The notes under the pieces are model-generated. The model was not told the DNA's origin, made no database searches, and saw only the letters and a program-made list of their open reading frames with translations. DNA of 64,000 bases from NCBI RefSeq assembly GCF_034424315.1, contig NZ_CP139972.1:7572501-7636500 (forward strand), given 5' to 3'. Each line of letters opens with the position of its first letter. Position 1 is the stretch's first letter. This document shows, one piece after another, positions 50,890-60,282 of this stretch. The stretch is from Chitinophaga sancti. Its GTDB lineage: Bacteria; Bacteroidota; Bacteroidia; Chitinophagales; Chitinophagaceae. Position numbers and translations under genes: made by a program.

Positions 50890-50901
50890 AGTGCCCAGAA
50901 C
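50890..50901. other. Right attachment repeat (attR-like) at the tRNA 3' end
   Basis: AGTGCCCAGAAC, identical to 29215-29226. It covers the last ten bases of tRNA-Leu plus two flanking bases, the usual target for tyrosine recombinases. Confidence 0.6.
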
Positions 50902-50976
50902 TGGATTCGAACCAGCACACCCTTGCGAGCGCTGCGACCTGAACACAGTGCGTCTACCAATTTCGCCATCTGGGCA
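50892..50976 (-). tRNA. tRNA-Leu (anticodon CAG)
   Basis: An 85-nt class II tRNA. The acceptor stem TGCCCAG/CTGGGCA pairs fully. The D-loop contains AAATTGGTAGACGC, the anticodon loop is TTCAGGT with CAG at 50939-50941, a long variable arm follows, and the T-loop is TTCGAAT. CCA is not encoded. It serves as the integration site of the island on its 3' side. Confidence 0.93.
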
Positions 50977-51038
50977 ACTGATTTTGTGTTTCAGGACGGC
51001 GAATGTCGAACCTTTTTCTATATCTACCAAATTTTACT

Positions 51039-53606
51039 TCAAATATTTTCCGGAATCAACAACCCAACAGGAAACCTTTTTAACACCAAACCCACATCCA
51101 CAGCGCCCTCAATCGCTATACGCTCTCCCGAAAAAATATCCTTCCACCTTACCGGTGCCCCCTTTGGTAAAAGAACAGAAGCCGTAACCGGCCGCTCATC
51201 AGGTAAAGGAATCACCACCACCGCCCATTCCTGCTTATACACCCGCGCAAACGCCAGCACATTACCAGCACTGGTTTGCAGGGGCAAATAATCCCCCTCC
51301 AAAAACAAATTCGGAAAACGCTTCCTGCAATGCAACACCTTCCATATCAGGTACAGTTTTTCTGCCCCCTCCTTCCGGTGAGTAGCCAGGTAGTCAAAGA
51401 GCGCGGACCCGGAAAGGGCAGAGATCTTGTTCAAAAAAGAAGAACGAACAGCATAATCCACCGGCCTCCGGTTATCAGGGTCTACATAGCTGTAATCCCA
51501 AATCTCCGTGCCCTGGTAAGTATCCGGAATTCCCGGAGCTGTCATTTTTACAAGCACCTGCGCTAATGATGCCACATAAGCATAGCTATCCAGTTTTTCA
51601 ATAAAGGGAAGCAGCGTATCCAGGAATGATTTAGACTGCAATACCCGGGAGATGAAGTCTGTCGCCTTCTTTTCATATTCCTCATCAGGAGATGACCAGC
51701 TCGAATTCACCTTGCTTTCCCGAAGCGCCTTGATAATGTATTGCTGCAATCGCTCAATGAATTCCGGAGAAGACTCAAAATAACCACTAACAATACTCTG
51801 ATAAATGAAATACTCGTCATTCAACAATGGCCCAGGTTGATTCATTGCCCGCCATTGCCCAATCAACTCCTTCCACTCCCGCGCAAACAAAGTCAACATA
51901 TTCAACCTCATCCTTCCGTCTTCCCCTCTCTTCGTATCATGCGTTGCCGTCGTATTCAGCGCATGAGGTGTCTGCTGCTGGCGAATAATCATCAACTGGT
52001 GAAAATTAACCGGAACAGTAGCCGGACTATCACCTACTTCATTATGAGACAATAAAGCATTGTATACATAAAACGTCGTGTCTTCAACACCTTTTGCCGT
52101 TAACGGCCCCGTAAACTGCATTAACCGCATCAAAAACGGCAATTTATGCTGCTCCCACCACTGCTCCAATAGCAATATAGCCGACTCCGCAGACCTGTTC
52201 ATTGACCGCATATGCGCAAATGTAGCAGCCACCAGTTCATTGGAACCAACATCCCCAGGCCCCGGGTACAACCTATACACCGGCAAACAAATCATAAACA
52301 ACCCAATCGCCTCCTTCAATAAATCCCTGTTAACCCTCGCATCCGCCAATTTAAGCGTATAACACAACCTCACCAGGTTATCCCACTCACCCCCCATATA
52401 CCGCTCTAAAATCAGCCTCTTTTTCTCCAATACAAGATCCTCATAAACAGATGGTACCAGCGTATTATAATATTCCCGCAATTCCACTACCCCCTGCTGA
52501 TTACTCAACAAATGATTTACAAACGCCAAAAACTCATATCCACTCGTTCCCTGCAAATCCCAACTATACTGCAAACTCTCCTGCGCCTCCAGGATCTTCT
52601 CCGCTATGATATAACAACTCCCCCCAAACAACTGCCGCAACCTCGCTATATACGTCTCCGGATCCTGCAAGCCATCTATATGATCAATCCGCAGGCCCTG
52701 CACCAGGTTCTCCCTATATAAACTATGCAAAAAGGTATGGTATTCGTTAAACACCTCAGGCGTTTCCATCTTCAAAGTGATCAACTCATTCACCGTAAAA
52801 AACCTCCTGTAATTAATCGCCCGATCCGCATCACTCCAGCAAGCTAACCGGTAATCCTGCTTCGCCAATATTTTAGTCATCAACGCAGCATTGTTATTCA
52901 CCTTATCCACCAATGCCTGCAACATCCCCAGATCTTTTACCTCCGCCATCAGCTCCCGCTTCGAACTGCTCCATTCATCCAGCGAGGTGCCTGCCGTAGC
53001 CCGCTGGTACAGGGCCGAAAACAATTTCTTTAGCGGCAATGCATCGCTATCTGCCAACTGATCGCTGATCAAGTCATAGGCCGTCACCGACAATGGAAAC
53101 ACCTGCTGGTAATAATTCAGTGTAAACCCATCAGGCCTTATCCCCAGTTTTATTTCATGATCACTGATGCACGCCTCCACAGGCCTGCCTAATACCGGTG
53201 CCATCAGCTTCCCCGCAAAATCAGGATGATGCCAGTCAATATCAAAGTAATGGTAATACGGCGACAACGGCCCCCGTTCCATCACATCATACAAGCGCGT
53301 ATTCTCCGCATGAAATGCCATATGATTCGGCACGATATCCTGCAACCAGGTCATGTCATGCTGTTGTAATAACTGGTGAATCTCCCGTAGCTCATCAATC
53401 GTTCCTATCTCAGGATTGATCATATGAGGGTCTGTCACATCATACCCATGCTGACTTCCCGGTGTTGCCCTGAAGACCGGCGATGCATAAATAGTAGAGA
53501 TCCCCAATGCATGCAGGTAAGGTATGATCTCTTTCAGTTGCTTAAATGTAAACCCCGCATGAAACTGTATGCGATATGTAGCGGTAGGCGGATTATACGA
53601 TCTCAT
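51039..53606 (-). CDS. treY: Malto-oligosyltrehalose synthase TreY
   Basis: An 855-residue GH13 enzyme that converts the reducing-end maltosyl unit of maltodextrin into a trehalosyl unit. Conserved segments are ATYRIQFHAGFTFKQLKEIIPYLHALGISTIYASPVF, GSQHGYDVTDPHMINPEIG, DIVPNHMAF, GLRIDHIDGLQDPETYI (nucleophile Asp), YIIAEKILEAQESL (Glu) and NTTATHDTKRGEDGRMRL. The C-terminus has TAPGIPDTYQGTEIWDYSYVDPDNRRPVDY. The length is normal for the family. It overlaps the treZ stop by 14 nt, so the two are translated together. No defects. Confidence 0.95.
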   Translation of the reverse strand: MRSYNPPTATYRIQFHAGFTFKQLKEIIPYLHALGISTIYASPVFRATPGSQHGYDVTDPHMINPEIGTIDELREIHQLLQQHDMTWLQDIVPNHMAFHAENTRLYDVMERGPLSPYYHYFDIDWHHPDFAGKLMAPVLGRPVEACISDHEIKLGIRPDGFTLNYYQQVFPLSVTAYDLISDQLADSDALPLKKLFSALYQRATAGTSLDEWSSSKRELMAEVKDLGMLQALVDKVNNNAALMTKILAKQDYRLACWSDADRAINYRRFFTVNELITLKMETPEVFNEYHTFLHSLYRENLVQGLRIDHIDGLQDPETYIARLRQLFGGSCYIIAEKILEAQESLQYSWDLQGTSGYEFLAFVNHLLSNQQGVVELREYYNTLVPSVYEDLVLEKKRLILERYMGGEWDNLVRLCYTLKLADARVNRDLLKEAIGLFMICLPVYRLYPGPGDVGSNELVAATFAHMRSMNRSAESAILLLEQWWEQHKLPFLMRLMQFTGPLTAKGVEDTTFYVYNALLSHNEVGDSPATVPVNFHQLMIIRQQQTPHALNTTATHDTKRGEDGRMRLNMLTLFAREWKELIGQWRAMNQPGPLLNDEYFIYQSIVSGYFESSPEFIERLQQYIIKALRESKVNSSWSSPDEEYEKKATDFISRVLQSKSFLDTLLPFIEKLDSYAYVASLAQVLVKMTAPGIPDTYQGTEIWDYSYVDPDNRRPVDYAVRSSFLNKISALSGSALFDYLATHRKEGAEKLYLIWKVLHCRKRFPNLFLEGDYLPLQTSAGNVLAFARVYKQEWAVVVIPLPDERPVTASVLLPKGAPVRWKDIFSGERIAIEGAVDVGLVLKRFPVGLLIPENI

Positions 53607-55413
53607 AAATAATAGCTGAGTATGGTTGTAATTTTATAGCGGTACCCTCTGCAACTTCATCCGGCGCTGTTGGGCCAGGGCCCTGCCAGATAGCTACTGA
53701 TGAATCAAACTTTTTATGTAACAAATGAGGACGGTTATGCACAAACACCGCCTGCTGATCACTGCAGTTAAACAAGAGCAACAATCGATCATCATTGCCT
53801 GCACGTTCTACCGATAGAATAACATCTTCCGGTTGTGGCATGTTCACCCAGATATTATCTCGCTCCGTATTTAACAACGCTCTTCTCGTTTTCCGCAAGG
53901 CTATCAGGTAACGGTAATATTCCAGCAAAGGGCCCGGTACAGGCCAGGAAAGCATGGACTGTTCATATGTTTTGTCCATTTGCGGATCCGGTACATCCCC
54001 CGCCCAGGAAAATGCTTTAAATTCATTTCTACGACCCTCACTCACCGCCCTGGACAGCTCTTCATCACCATGACTTGTGAAATAAAGAAACGGCCGCGTC
54101 TCCCCATATTCCTCTCCCATAAACAACATTGGCGTGTGCGGAGATAATAACAACATCGCCGCTGCCAGCTTATTCGCCTCCATTGGCAACTGGGCTGCCA
54201 GCCGGTCTCCCAGCATCCGGTTGCCTACCTGATCATGGTTTTGGGTGAACACGATGAATTTATCATAGGACAAATCATGCGGTACCACTCCAAACTTCCG
54301 CTTCCTGTGCGGAGAATACTGTCCCGTATACACGTAACTATCCCTCCACGCCTTCGCCAGCGAAGGCAAGCCATCGAAATCCTCATAATACCCTTCCTTC
54401 TCCTTCGTCAGCACCACATGCAGGGCATGATGAAACTCGTCCACCCATTGTCCATGCATGCCATATCCACCTTTTTCCGGCGCTTTGATATACCTTGGAT
54501 TGTTGAAATCTATTTCTGCTAAGAGGATTTTTTTCCTGCCTGTGGCATGCGATAATGAATTCACCGCCTCAGCCAGTTCTTCTGTAAAATGCTTTGCACT
54601 GCTATCCCAGATCGCATGCACTGCATCCAGCCGCAAACCGTCTATATGACATTCTTCCAGCCACATCAATGCATTCCGGATAAAATATGCCCTCACCGCA
54701 TCAGCATGCGCATCATCAAAATTGATGGCCGCTCCCCATGGTGTCCTGTACTTATCTGTATACCATGGACCAAAGTCTGCAAAATATGCACCCTCCGGGC
54801 CCAGGTGATTATATACTACATCAAGTATTACTGCAATCCCATATTGATGTGCTGCGTTCACCAGTGCTTTTAATTCATTCACTGTACCATAAGAATTATG
54901 CACTGCGTAAGGATATACACCATCATATCCCCAGTTGCGGTGACCGGGGAACTGAGCAATGGGCATGATCTCTATCGCATTAATCCCCAGTGAACGCAGG
55001 TAATTGAGCTTGGATATAATCCCTTTGAAATTCTGCAATGGGGTAAATGTGCCCGTGTGAATCTCATAGATGATCATCTCGTTCAGATCAAGTCCTTTCC
55101 AGCCCTCATCCGACCATTTGAAATTATTTGCTATCAAGGCAGACGGACCATGCACTCCCTCCGGTTGATAACGTGATGCTGGATCAGGACGCTCTAGCTG
55201 CCCATCCAGCAAATAGTTGTAAGTCATACCCGGTGCAGCATCCGGTATACTTACCTGCCAATAACCTTCTTCATTTTTCTGCATGGGAATAGTAGCAGGC
55301 TCCGGTGTTTTTACCAGCAATGAAACTGATTCTCTAAAGGGTGCCCAAACACTAAATAACCCGGTTCCATTTTCAAGAATGGTGGACCCGGTGAATGTAT
55401 ATACTGTTCTCAA
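53593..55413 (-). CDS. treZ: Malto-oligosyltrehalose trehalohydrolase TreZ
   Basis: A 606-residue GH13 enzyme that releases trehalose from the TreY product. An N-terminal E-set/CBM48-like domain (FSVWAPFRESVSLLVK) is followed by the barrel: EIHTGTFTP, NAIEIMPIAQFPGHRNWGYDGVYPYAVHNSYG, VILDVVYNHLGPEGAYF, GLRLDAVHAIWD (nucleophile), LLAEIDFNNP (Glu) and VFTQNHDQVGNRMLGDR. The start is a TTG (55411-55413); no ATG upstream is in frame. It is the first gene of a treZ-treY operon. Trehalose made from glycogen-like glucans is a stress solute. Confidence 0.95.
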   Translation of the reverse strand: MRTVYTFTGSTILENGTGLFSVWAPFRESVSLLVKTPEPATIPMQKNEEGYWQVSIPDAAPGMTYNYLLDGQLERPDPASRYQPEGVHGPSALIANNFKWSDEGWKGLDLNEMIIYEIHTGTFTPLQNFKGIISKLNYLRSLGINAIEIMPIAQFPGHRNWGYDGVYPYAVHNSYGTVNELKALVNAAHQYGIAVILDVVYNHLGPEGAYFADFGPWYTDKYRTPWGAAINFDDAHADAVRAYFIRNALMWLEECHIDGLRLDAVHAIWDSSAKHFTEELAEAVNSLSHATGRKKILLAEIDFNNPRYIKAPEKGGYGMHGQWVDEFHHALHVVLTKEKEGYYEDFDGLPSLAKAWRDSYVYTGQYSPHRKRKFGVVPHDLSYDKFIVFTQNHDQVGNRMLGDRLAAQLPMEANKLAAAMLLLSPHTPMLFMGEEYGETRPFLYFTSHGDEELSRAVSEGRRNEFKAFSWAGDVPDPQMDKTYEQSMLSWPVPGPLLEYYRYLIALRKTRRALLNTERDNIWVNMPQPEDVILSVERAGNDDRLLLLFNCSDQQAVFVHNRPHLLHKKFDSSVAIWQGPGPTAPDEVAEGTAIKLQPYSAIIYEIV

Positions 55414-55525
55414 TTAATTCAGTTTTAACATTTCACCGAGAATATTATGCCAGCGGGTTTACGATGTTATATTTCTACAGTATGACCGGCTTAAAAATTG
55501 CTTTCCTAATGAAAAATTTATTGCT

Positions 55526-57256
55526 ATGTGGTGGAAAGAAAGTATCATTTATCAAATATATCCCCGCAGTTTCAAAGACAGCAATGGAGATGGAATCGGT
55601 GATCTGTTGGGTATTATATCGAAACTGGATTACCTCGAAAGCCTGGGTATTGACACCGTATGGCTCAACCCGATCTTTAGCTCTCCCAATGATGACAATG
55701 GATATGATATCAGTAACTACTACGATATCATGAAGGAGTATGGCACGATGAAAGAATTTGAAATCTTATTAAAAGGGTTGCATCAAAGAAAGATAAAACT
55801 GCTGCTGGACCTGGTCGTGAATCATACCAGTGATGAACATCCCTGGTTCAAAGAAGCGCGTCAGTCAAGGGAGAACGCCTACTACAATTATTACCACTGG
55901 TGGCCTGCCGAAAAGGGTCAACCTCCTTTCCGGTTTAGTCACTTCGACCCATCCGGCCAGGCATGGACCTACAATAAAGCCACTGACAGTTATTACCTGC
56001 ATTACTTCTCTTCCAAAATGCCTGACCTGAACTGGGAAAATCCACAGGTGCGAAAAGAAGTATACGATATTATGCGGTTCTGGATCAACAAAGGGGTAGA
56101 CGGCTTCCGGCTGGATGCCATCTGTTATATCAGCAAAGATACCACCTGGCCGGAAATTGAAACACATGACTGGGGAGCCTTCTACGCACATGGGCCACAT
56201 CTGCATGATTATTTACAGGAGATGAACAGGGAAGTGCTCGAAAATACTGACATCACTACGCTTGCTGAAGCAGCTGGTATCACCATCGATGAGGCATTGC
56301 ACTTCGTGGAAGAAAACAGGAAGGAACTCCACATGCTCTACCATTTTGAAGGCATGCATCTCGGCTATCTCAAAGATGCCTACAAACGCCCGGACCCAAA
56401 GGGCATCGATCTGGTGGAACTAAAACGTCTTTACACCGCCTGGGATCAGATCTACGAAACCGGGGGCTGGGGCACCATTTACCTCACTAACCATGATCAA
56501 CCCAGGATGGTGAGCCGCTGGGGCAGTGACATTGAAACTTACCGGGAAACCTCCGCTAAAATGCTGATTACTTTTTTACTCACCATGAGGGCAACGCCCA
56601 TCTTTTACAATGGTGATGAAATTGGCATGACGAATATCAGGTTTGAAAATATTGATGACTACAAAGACATCGATACGATCAATATGTACAAATACCTGGA
56701 AAACAAAGGGGAGGATACCAGCCGTTTTTTACTGGACCAGCAAATGGCTGCCAGGGATAACAGCCGCACACCTTTTCAGTGGGATGCTGCTACCCATGCC
56801 GGTTTTACAGATGGCACTCCCTGGATCAGGGTAAATGATAACCATACTTTCATCAATGAAGCGGCGCAGGAAAAAGACGAACGATCGATATTACAGTTTT
56901 TCAGACAAGCAGTATTATTGCGCAAACACCAGCCGGCCCTGGTGTATGGTAAGTACCAGTTATATGATGCGGCACATCCACAGGTATACACGTATACGCG
57001 CACACTGAATGAAACCATGTTCCTGGTGGTGCTGAATTTTTCAAAAGAAACCATTGAATACAAACTGCCATTCCTGCTGGAGCGGGATATAGAACCGCTT
57101 GTGAATAACATGCTGACTTTTGAGCTGGAAGGAGAGTATCTGCACCTGGCCCCTTATCAGGCCCTGATATTCGGACCTTTGCCACCTGTAATGCCGATTG
57201 CCGCTGCTGCTGAAGCGAAGGCAGAAGTATTGCCACTGGAAGAGGAAACTATTTAA
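55526..57256 (+). CDS. GH13 alpha-glucosidase (oligo-1,6-glucosidase-like)
   Basis: A 576-residue cytoplasmic GH13 enzyme. Motifs are WWKESIIYQIYPRSFKDSNGDGIGDL, VWLNPIFSSPNDDNGYDISNYYDI, LLLDLVVNHTSDEHPWF, GFRLDAICYISKD (nucleophile Asp), TLAEAAGIT (acid/base Glu) and LTNHDQPRMVSRWG. This is subfamily 31-like and acts on alpha-glucosides such as isomaltose, trehalose-related or malto-oligosaccharides; the exact substrate cannot be read. It is divergent from treZ with a 112-bp shared promoter region, so it probably belongs to the same glucan/trehalose programme. Its 3' end overlaps the GNAT gene by 8 nt, tail to tail. Confidence 0.9.
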   Translation: MWWKESIIYQIYPRSFKDSNGDGIGDLLGIISKLDYLESLGIDTVWLNPIFSSPNDDNGYDISNYYDIMKEYGTMKEFEILLKGLHQRKIKLLLDLVVNHTSDEHPWFKEARQSRENAYYNYYHWWPAEKGQPPFRFSHFDPSGQAWTYNKATDSYYLHYFSSKMPDLNWENPQVRKEVYDIMRFWINKGVDGFRLDAICYISKDTTWPEIETHDWGAFYAHGPHLHDYLQEMNREVLENTDITTLAEAAGITIDEALHFVEENRKELHMLYHFEGMHLGYLKDAYKRPDPKGIDLVELKRLYTAWDQIYETGGWGTIYLTNHDQPRMVSRWGSDIETYRETSAKMLITFLLTMRATPIFYNGDEIGMTNIRFENIDDYKDIDTINMYKYLENKGEDTSRFLLDQQMAARDNSRTPFQWDAATHAGFTDGTPWIRVNDNHTFINEAAQEKDERSILQFFRQAVLLRKHQPALVYGKYQLYDAAHPQVYTYTRTLNETMFLVVLNFSKETIEYKLPFLLERDIEPLVNNMLTFELEGEYLHLAPYQALIFGPLPPVMPIAAAAEAKAEVLPLEEETI

Positions 57257-57749
57257 ACAGGCACATGGGTTGATCGATGCCAACAAGCATGACATTGTCA
57301 GAGAACTTCATTCCTAATTTTCCCAAAAGCGCCACTGAATGTTTGTTATCTGCCCGTGCAATGGCCACGATACGCGGCAGGTGAAGGGTCTTGTATCCAT
57401 AGTCCAGCACAGCTTTTGCGGCCTCGTACGCGTATCCCTGCCCGGTATATGCCGGCAGCAGTGCGAAGCCTACATCCACGTGTTCCAGGCCATCCCGTTT
57501 GATCAATCCACTCATCCCAATGGGAATGTTCGTATCTTTTAATGCCACGAGGTAAAGACCAAATCCCCGCATTGCATAACTAGCCAGTGGGCCATTGCTC
57601 AGGTAAAGCTGCGCATCTTCCTCAGTATGAATATTCCTGTCACCCAGAAACTCAATCCAGGTAGGGGAGTTGAGTAAGGTCATAATAAATGGGGCATCGT
57701 CAAGTGTGAACTTGCGCAGAATCAGTCTTTCAGTTTCGCAGATTAACAT
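57249..57749 (-). CDS. GNAT-family N-acetyltransferase (RimJ/RimL-like)
   Basis: A 166-residue GNAT protein: CETERLILRKFTLDDAPFIMTLLNSP, then LYLVALKDTNIPIGMSGLIKRDGLEHVDVGFALLPAYTGQGYAYEAAKAVLDYG. The acetyl-CoA pyrophosphate loop is in TGQGYAYEA (Q/RxxGxG/A). It ends LGMKFSDNVMLVG. It transfers an acetyl group from acetyl-CoA to an unknown amine; RimJ/RimL-like members often act on protein N-termini or small molecules. Monocistronic, convergent with the GH13 gene. Confidence 0.88.
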   Translation of the reverse strand: MLICETERLILRKFTLDDAPFIMTLLNSPTWIEFLGDRNIHTEEDAQLYLSNGPLASYAMRGFGLYLVALKDTNIPIGMSGLIKRDGLEHVDVGFALLPAYTGQGYAYEAAKAVLDYGYKTLHLPRIVAIARADNKHSVALLGKLGMKFSDNVMLVGIDQPMCLFK

Positions 57750-57779
57750 AGTAGAGCTGGGTTTTGCTAATTATTTCCT

Positions 57780-57788
57780 TACTTTTGG
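57780..57788 (+). promoter_or_regulatory. Putative -7 box of the GH92 gene
   Basis: TACTTTTG fits the Bacteroidota -7 consensus TAnnTTTG. It lies about 65 bp before the GH92 start. No well-spaced -33 TTTG was seen. Confidence 0.35.
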
Positions 57789-57852
57789 CAATAGTCATGT
57801 TTTGAATGCTAATTGCCAACTTATTTTATAAACAGGTCTAAATTTATGTGAA

Positions 57853-60129
57853 TTGAAGAAGAATTGCACATTTTCAACGTTATTTTCAACTATTATACTG
57901 GCATCCTGCCTGTTGACACAGACTGGTCACGCACAGGATAAATCTCTTACCGGGTTCGTTAATCCGTACATCGGTTCGCAGGGCCATGGGCACGTATTCG
58001 TAGGTGCTAATGTACCTTATGGTGCAGTGCAGCTCGGCCCAAGTCAGACCATGCAGAGCTGGGATCAGTTCAATGGATGGGACTGGTGTAGCGGGTACAA
58101 TTATATCAGTAATGATATTCTTGGTTTTACGCATACACACCTGAGTGGTACTGGTATCGGGGATCTGAATGATCTGATGATCGTACCAGCCAGCGGTCAC
58201 CTGGAATTACAGCCTGCGCAAAAACTGGATATGAGCACCGGTTATGGTTCCAATTTTAAAAGAGCAAATGAAGTAGTAAAACCTGGTTATTACGCTACTT
58301 ACCTCGACAAGTACAAGGTAAGGGTAGAACTGACTGCCACTACCAGGGTGGGTTTTCATCATTACCATTTCGATAATGCGGATAGCGCTCACCTGTTAAT
58401 AGACCTGGAATTCAGCATGTGTTGGGATTCCCCGGTTGAGACGACTATTAAAAAGATAAATGATACCACGTTTATAGGTTACCGTTTTTCCAAAGGATGG
58501 GCCAATGATCAGCGCCTGTTTTTTGCAATTAAAACATCACAGCCAATCACGCAACTGAACCTCTTCAACGGCAATGACGCTGTACCAGGTACGACAGCAA
58601 AAGGTAAAGGTGTAAAAGCAGCAATGTACTTCAATGCTGCGTCCAATCCGGACCTTTATCTGAAAGTAGGGATCTCTCCTGTGAGTGAAGAAAATGCACT
58701 GGGCAATATTGCTGCTGAAGTACCAGGATGGAATTTCGAACAGGTGAAAACAGCTGCTGACCTGGCGTGGAATAAAGATCTGAACAAGATCGATTTCGTT
58801 GCAGACGATGCTACTAAAACTACTTTCTACACTGCACTCTATCATAGCCATTTCTTCCCTGCAGTATTCAATGATCACAATGGTGATTATCGTGGCACTG
58901 ACAAGAAAGTATATACCAATCAGAAATTCACGAATTACACTGTAATGTCTCTCTGGGATACCTACCGTGGCCTGCATCCTTTAATGTCAGTGATCGATCC
59001 TGTACTGGTAAAGGATATGACGCATTCTATGCTGATGGTTTACAAACAACAGGGCCGCCTGCCGGTATGGCCGCTGGAAGGTTGTGAAACGGATTGTATG
59101 ATTGGTAACCCTGCTATCCCTGTGATTGCAGATGCCTATATGAAAGGATTGCTGGATCCTGCTGATGTAGCGCTGGCATACGAGGCAGTGAGAAAAACGG
59201 CGATGAGAAAAGCAGGTGGTTTGCAGTTTGTGCAGGAGTTAAAATACATTCCTGCCGATAGCATGACCATTGAATCTGTAGCCTGGGGCCTGGAATATGC
59301 GATTGCCGATTATGGAGTAGCACAGATGGCTAAGAAACTGGGTAAAACCAAGGATGCTGCTTATTTCACCAGTAGGGCAGCTTTATACAAACAATATTGG
59401 GATGCTAACAGGAGTCATTTTGTAGGCAGACTGGCTGATGGTAGTTTTAGAAAAGAATTTGATCCGCTGGAAGCAAAACATCGTTCCAATGACTATTGCG
59501 AAGGGAATGGCTGGCAATATACCTGGCTGGTACCGCAGGATGCAAAAGGACTGGTGAACCTGTTTGGCGAAAAGAAATTCCAGACCTCTCTGGATTCCTT
59601 CTTTAACATGTCTTCTTCACTTGGTCAGGGTAGTTCTCCTGATATCTCCGGTATGATTGGCCAGTATGCACAAGGTAATGAACCGAGCCATCACGTGGCA
59701 TACCTGTATGCCGTAATTGGTCAGCCATGGAAGACTGCAGACATCGTAAGAGAAGCCATGGGCAAATACTATACGAATGCCGCTGATGGTTTATGTGGTA
59801 ATGAAGATGCAGGACAGATGAGTGCATGGTATGTATTGTCTGCAATGGGCTTCTATCCGATGAATCCGATGAACGGTACATTTGTATTCGGTTCTCCGCT
59901 GATGGATCAGGCAGTGATCAGGTTATCCGGTAATAAAAAGTTTGCTATTGTAGTGAAAAACAATAGCAAAGAGAATAAGTATATTCAGAAAGTGGTGCTG
60001 AATGGCATGGTGTATAATAAATCTTTCTTCCTGTACAAGGATGTGATGAAAGGTGGTAAAATGGAAATTTATATGGGTAACAAGCCTTCCGCAACATTTG
60101 GTGTGAAGCAGGCTGACAGACCTATCTGA
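57853..60129 (+). CDS. GH92 alpha-mannosidase
   Basis: A 758-residue exported glycosidase. The TTG start at 57853 is followed by a signal peptide with a lipobox-like LASC and a possible cleavage at GHAQ. The N-terminal beta-sandwich has FVNPYIGSQGHGHVFVGANVPYGAVQLGPSQ and GFTHTHLSGTGIGDL. The helical barrel has YTVMSLWDTYRGLHPLMSVIDP, WPLEGCETDCMIGNPAIPVIADAYMKG, YCEGNGWQYTWLVPQD, and GNEDAGQMSAWYVLSAMGFYPMNP, with the conserved Glu/Asp pair of the calcium-dependent catalytic site. GH92 enzymes trim alpha-linked mannose from glycoprotein N-glycans. It stands alone, not in a SusC/D locus. Confidence 0.93.
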   Translation: MKKNCTFSTLFSTIILASCLLTQTGHAQDKSLTGFVNPYIGSQGHGHVFVGANVPYGAVQLGPSQTMQSWDQFNGWDWCSGYNYISNDILGFTHTHLSGTGIGDLNDLMIVPASGHLELQPAQKLDMSTGYGSNFKRANEVVKPGYYATYLDKYKVRVELTATTRVGFHHYHFDNADSAHLLIDLEFSMCWDSPVETTIKKINDTTFIGYRFSKGWANDQRLFFAIKTSQPITQLNLFNGNDAVPGTTAKGKGVKAAMYFNAASNPDLYLKVGISPVSEENALGNIAAEVPGWNFEQVKTAADLAWNKDLNKIDFVADDATKTTFYTALYHSHFFPAVFNDHNGDYRGTDKKVYTNQKFTNYTVMSLWDTYRGLHPLMSVIDPVLVKDMTHSMLMVYKQQGRLPVWPLEGCETDCMIGNPAIPVIADAYMKGLLDPADVALAYEAVRKTAMRKAGGLQFVQELKYIPADSMTIESVAWGLEYAIADYGVAQMAKKLGKTKDAAYFTSRAALYKQYWDANRSHFVGRLADGSFRKEFDPLEAKHRSNDYCEGNGWQYTWLVPQDAKGLVNLFGEKKFQTSLDSFFNMSSSLGQGSSPDISGMIGQYAQGNEPSHHVAYLYAVIGQPWKTADIVREAMGKYYTNAADGLCGNEDAGQMSAWYVLSAMGFYPMNPMNGTFVFGSPLMDQAVIRLSGNKKFAIVVKNNSKENKYIQKVVLNGMVYNKSFFLYKDVMKGGKMEIYMGNKPSATFGVKQADRPI

Positions 60130-60150
60130 TCATTATATTCCCTGAATTTA

Positions 60151-60187
60151 AAAGAGGCTGTATCTGGATTATGATACAGCCTCTTTT
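60151..60187 (+). terminator. Terminator of the GH92 gene
   Basis: AAGAGGCTGTATC / GATACAGCCTCTT with an 8-nt loop followed by TTTTT, 22 bp after the stop. Confidence 0.85.
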
Positions 60188-60282
60188 TATTTGTATCCCT
60201 GATGGAGCCGGGTACCCGTTTAAGCAATTCTCAGCCGTTATTTTTATTTATAAGCCAACCTCTTTTATTTTATATTTATCCC

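Larger units (their letters stand above)
29215..50901. mobile_element. tRNA-Leu-integrated genomic island (~21.7 kb) with defence cargo
   Basis: Bounded by 12-bp direct repeats. The right one lies in the tRNA-Leu 3' end, and the integrase gene lies directly inside it. Cargo: GHKL-helicase protein, hsdS-ptuA-ptuB-hsdM, XRE regulator, histidine kinase, HEPN protein, a run of small unknown genes, a small DNA-binding protein and a tyrosine recombinase. There are no mobilisation (relaxase) or conjugation genes, so it is an integrative rather than self-conjugative element. The helicase/hsd half is visibly more A/T-rich than the flanking chromosome. Confidence 0.65.

Noticed and set aside
50891..51291. 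Plus-strand frames through the tRNA-Leu region
   Set aside because: They translate the reverse of tRNA-Leu and the end of treY.
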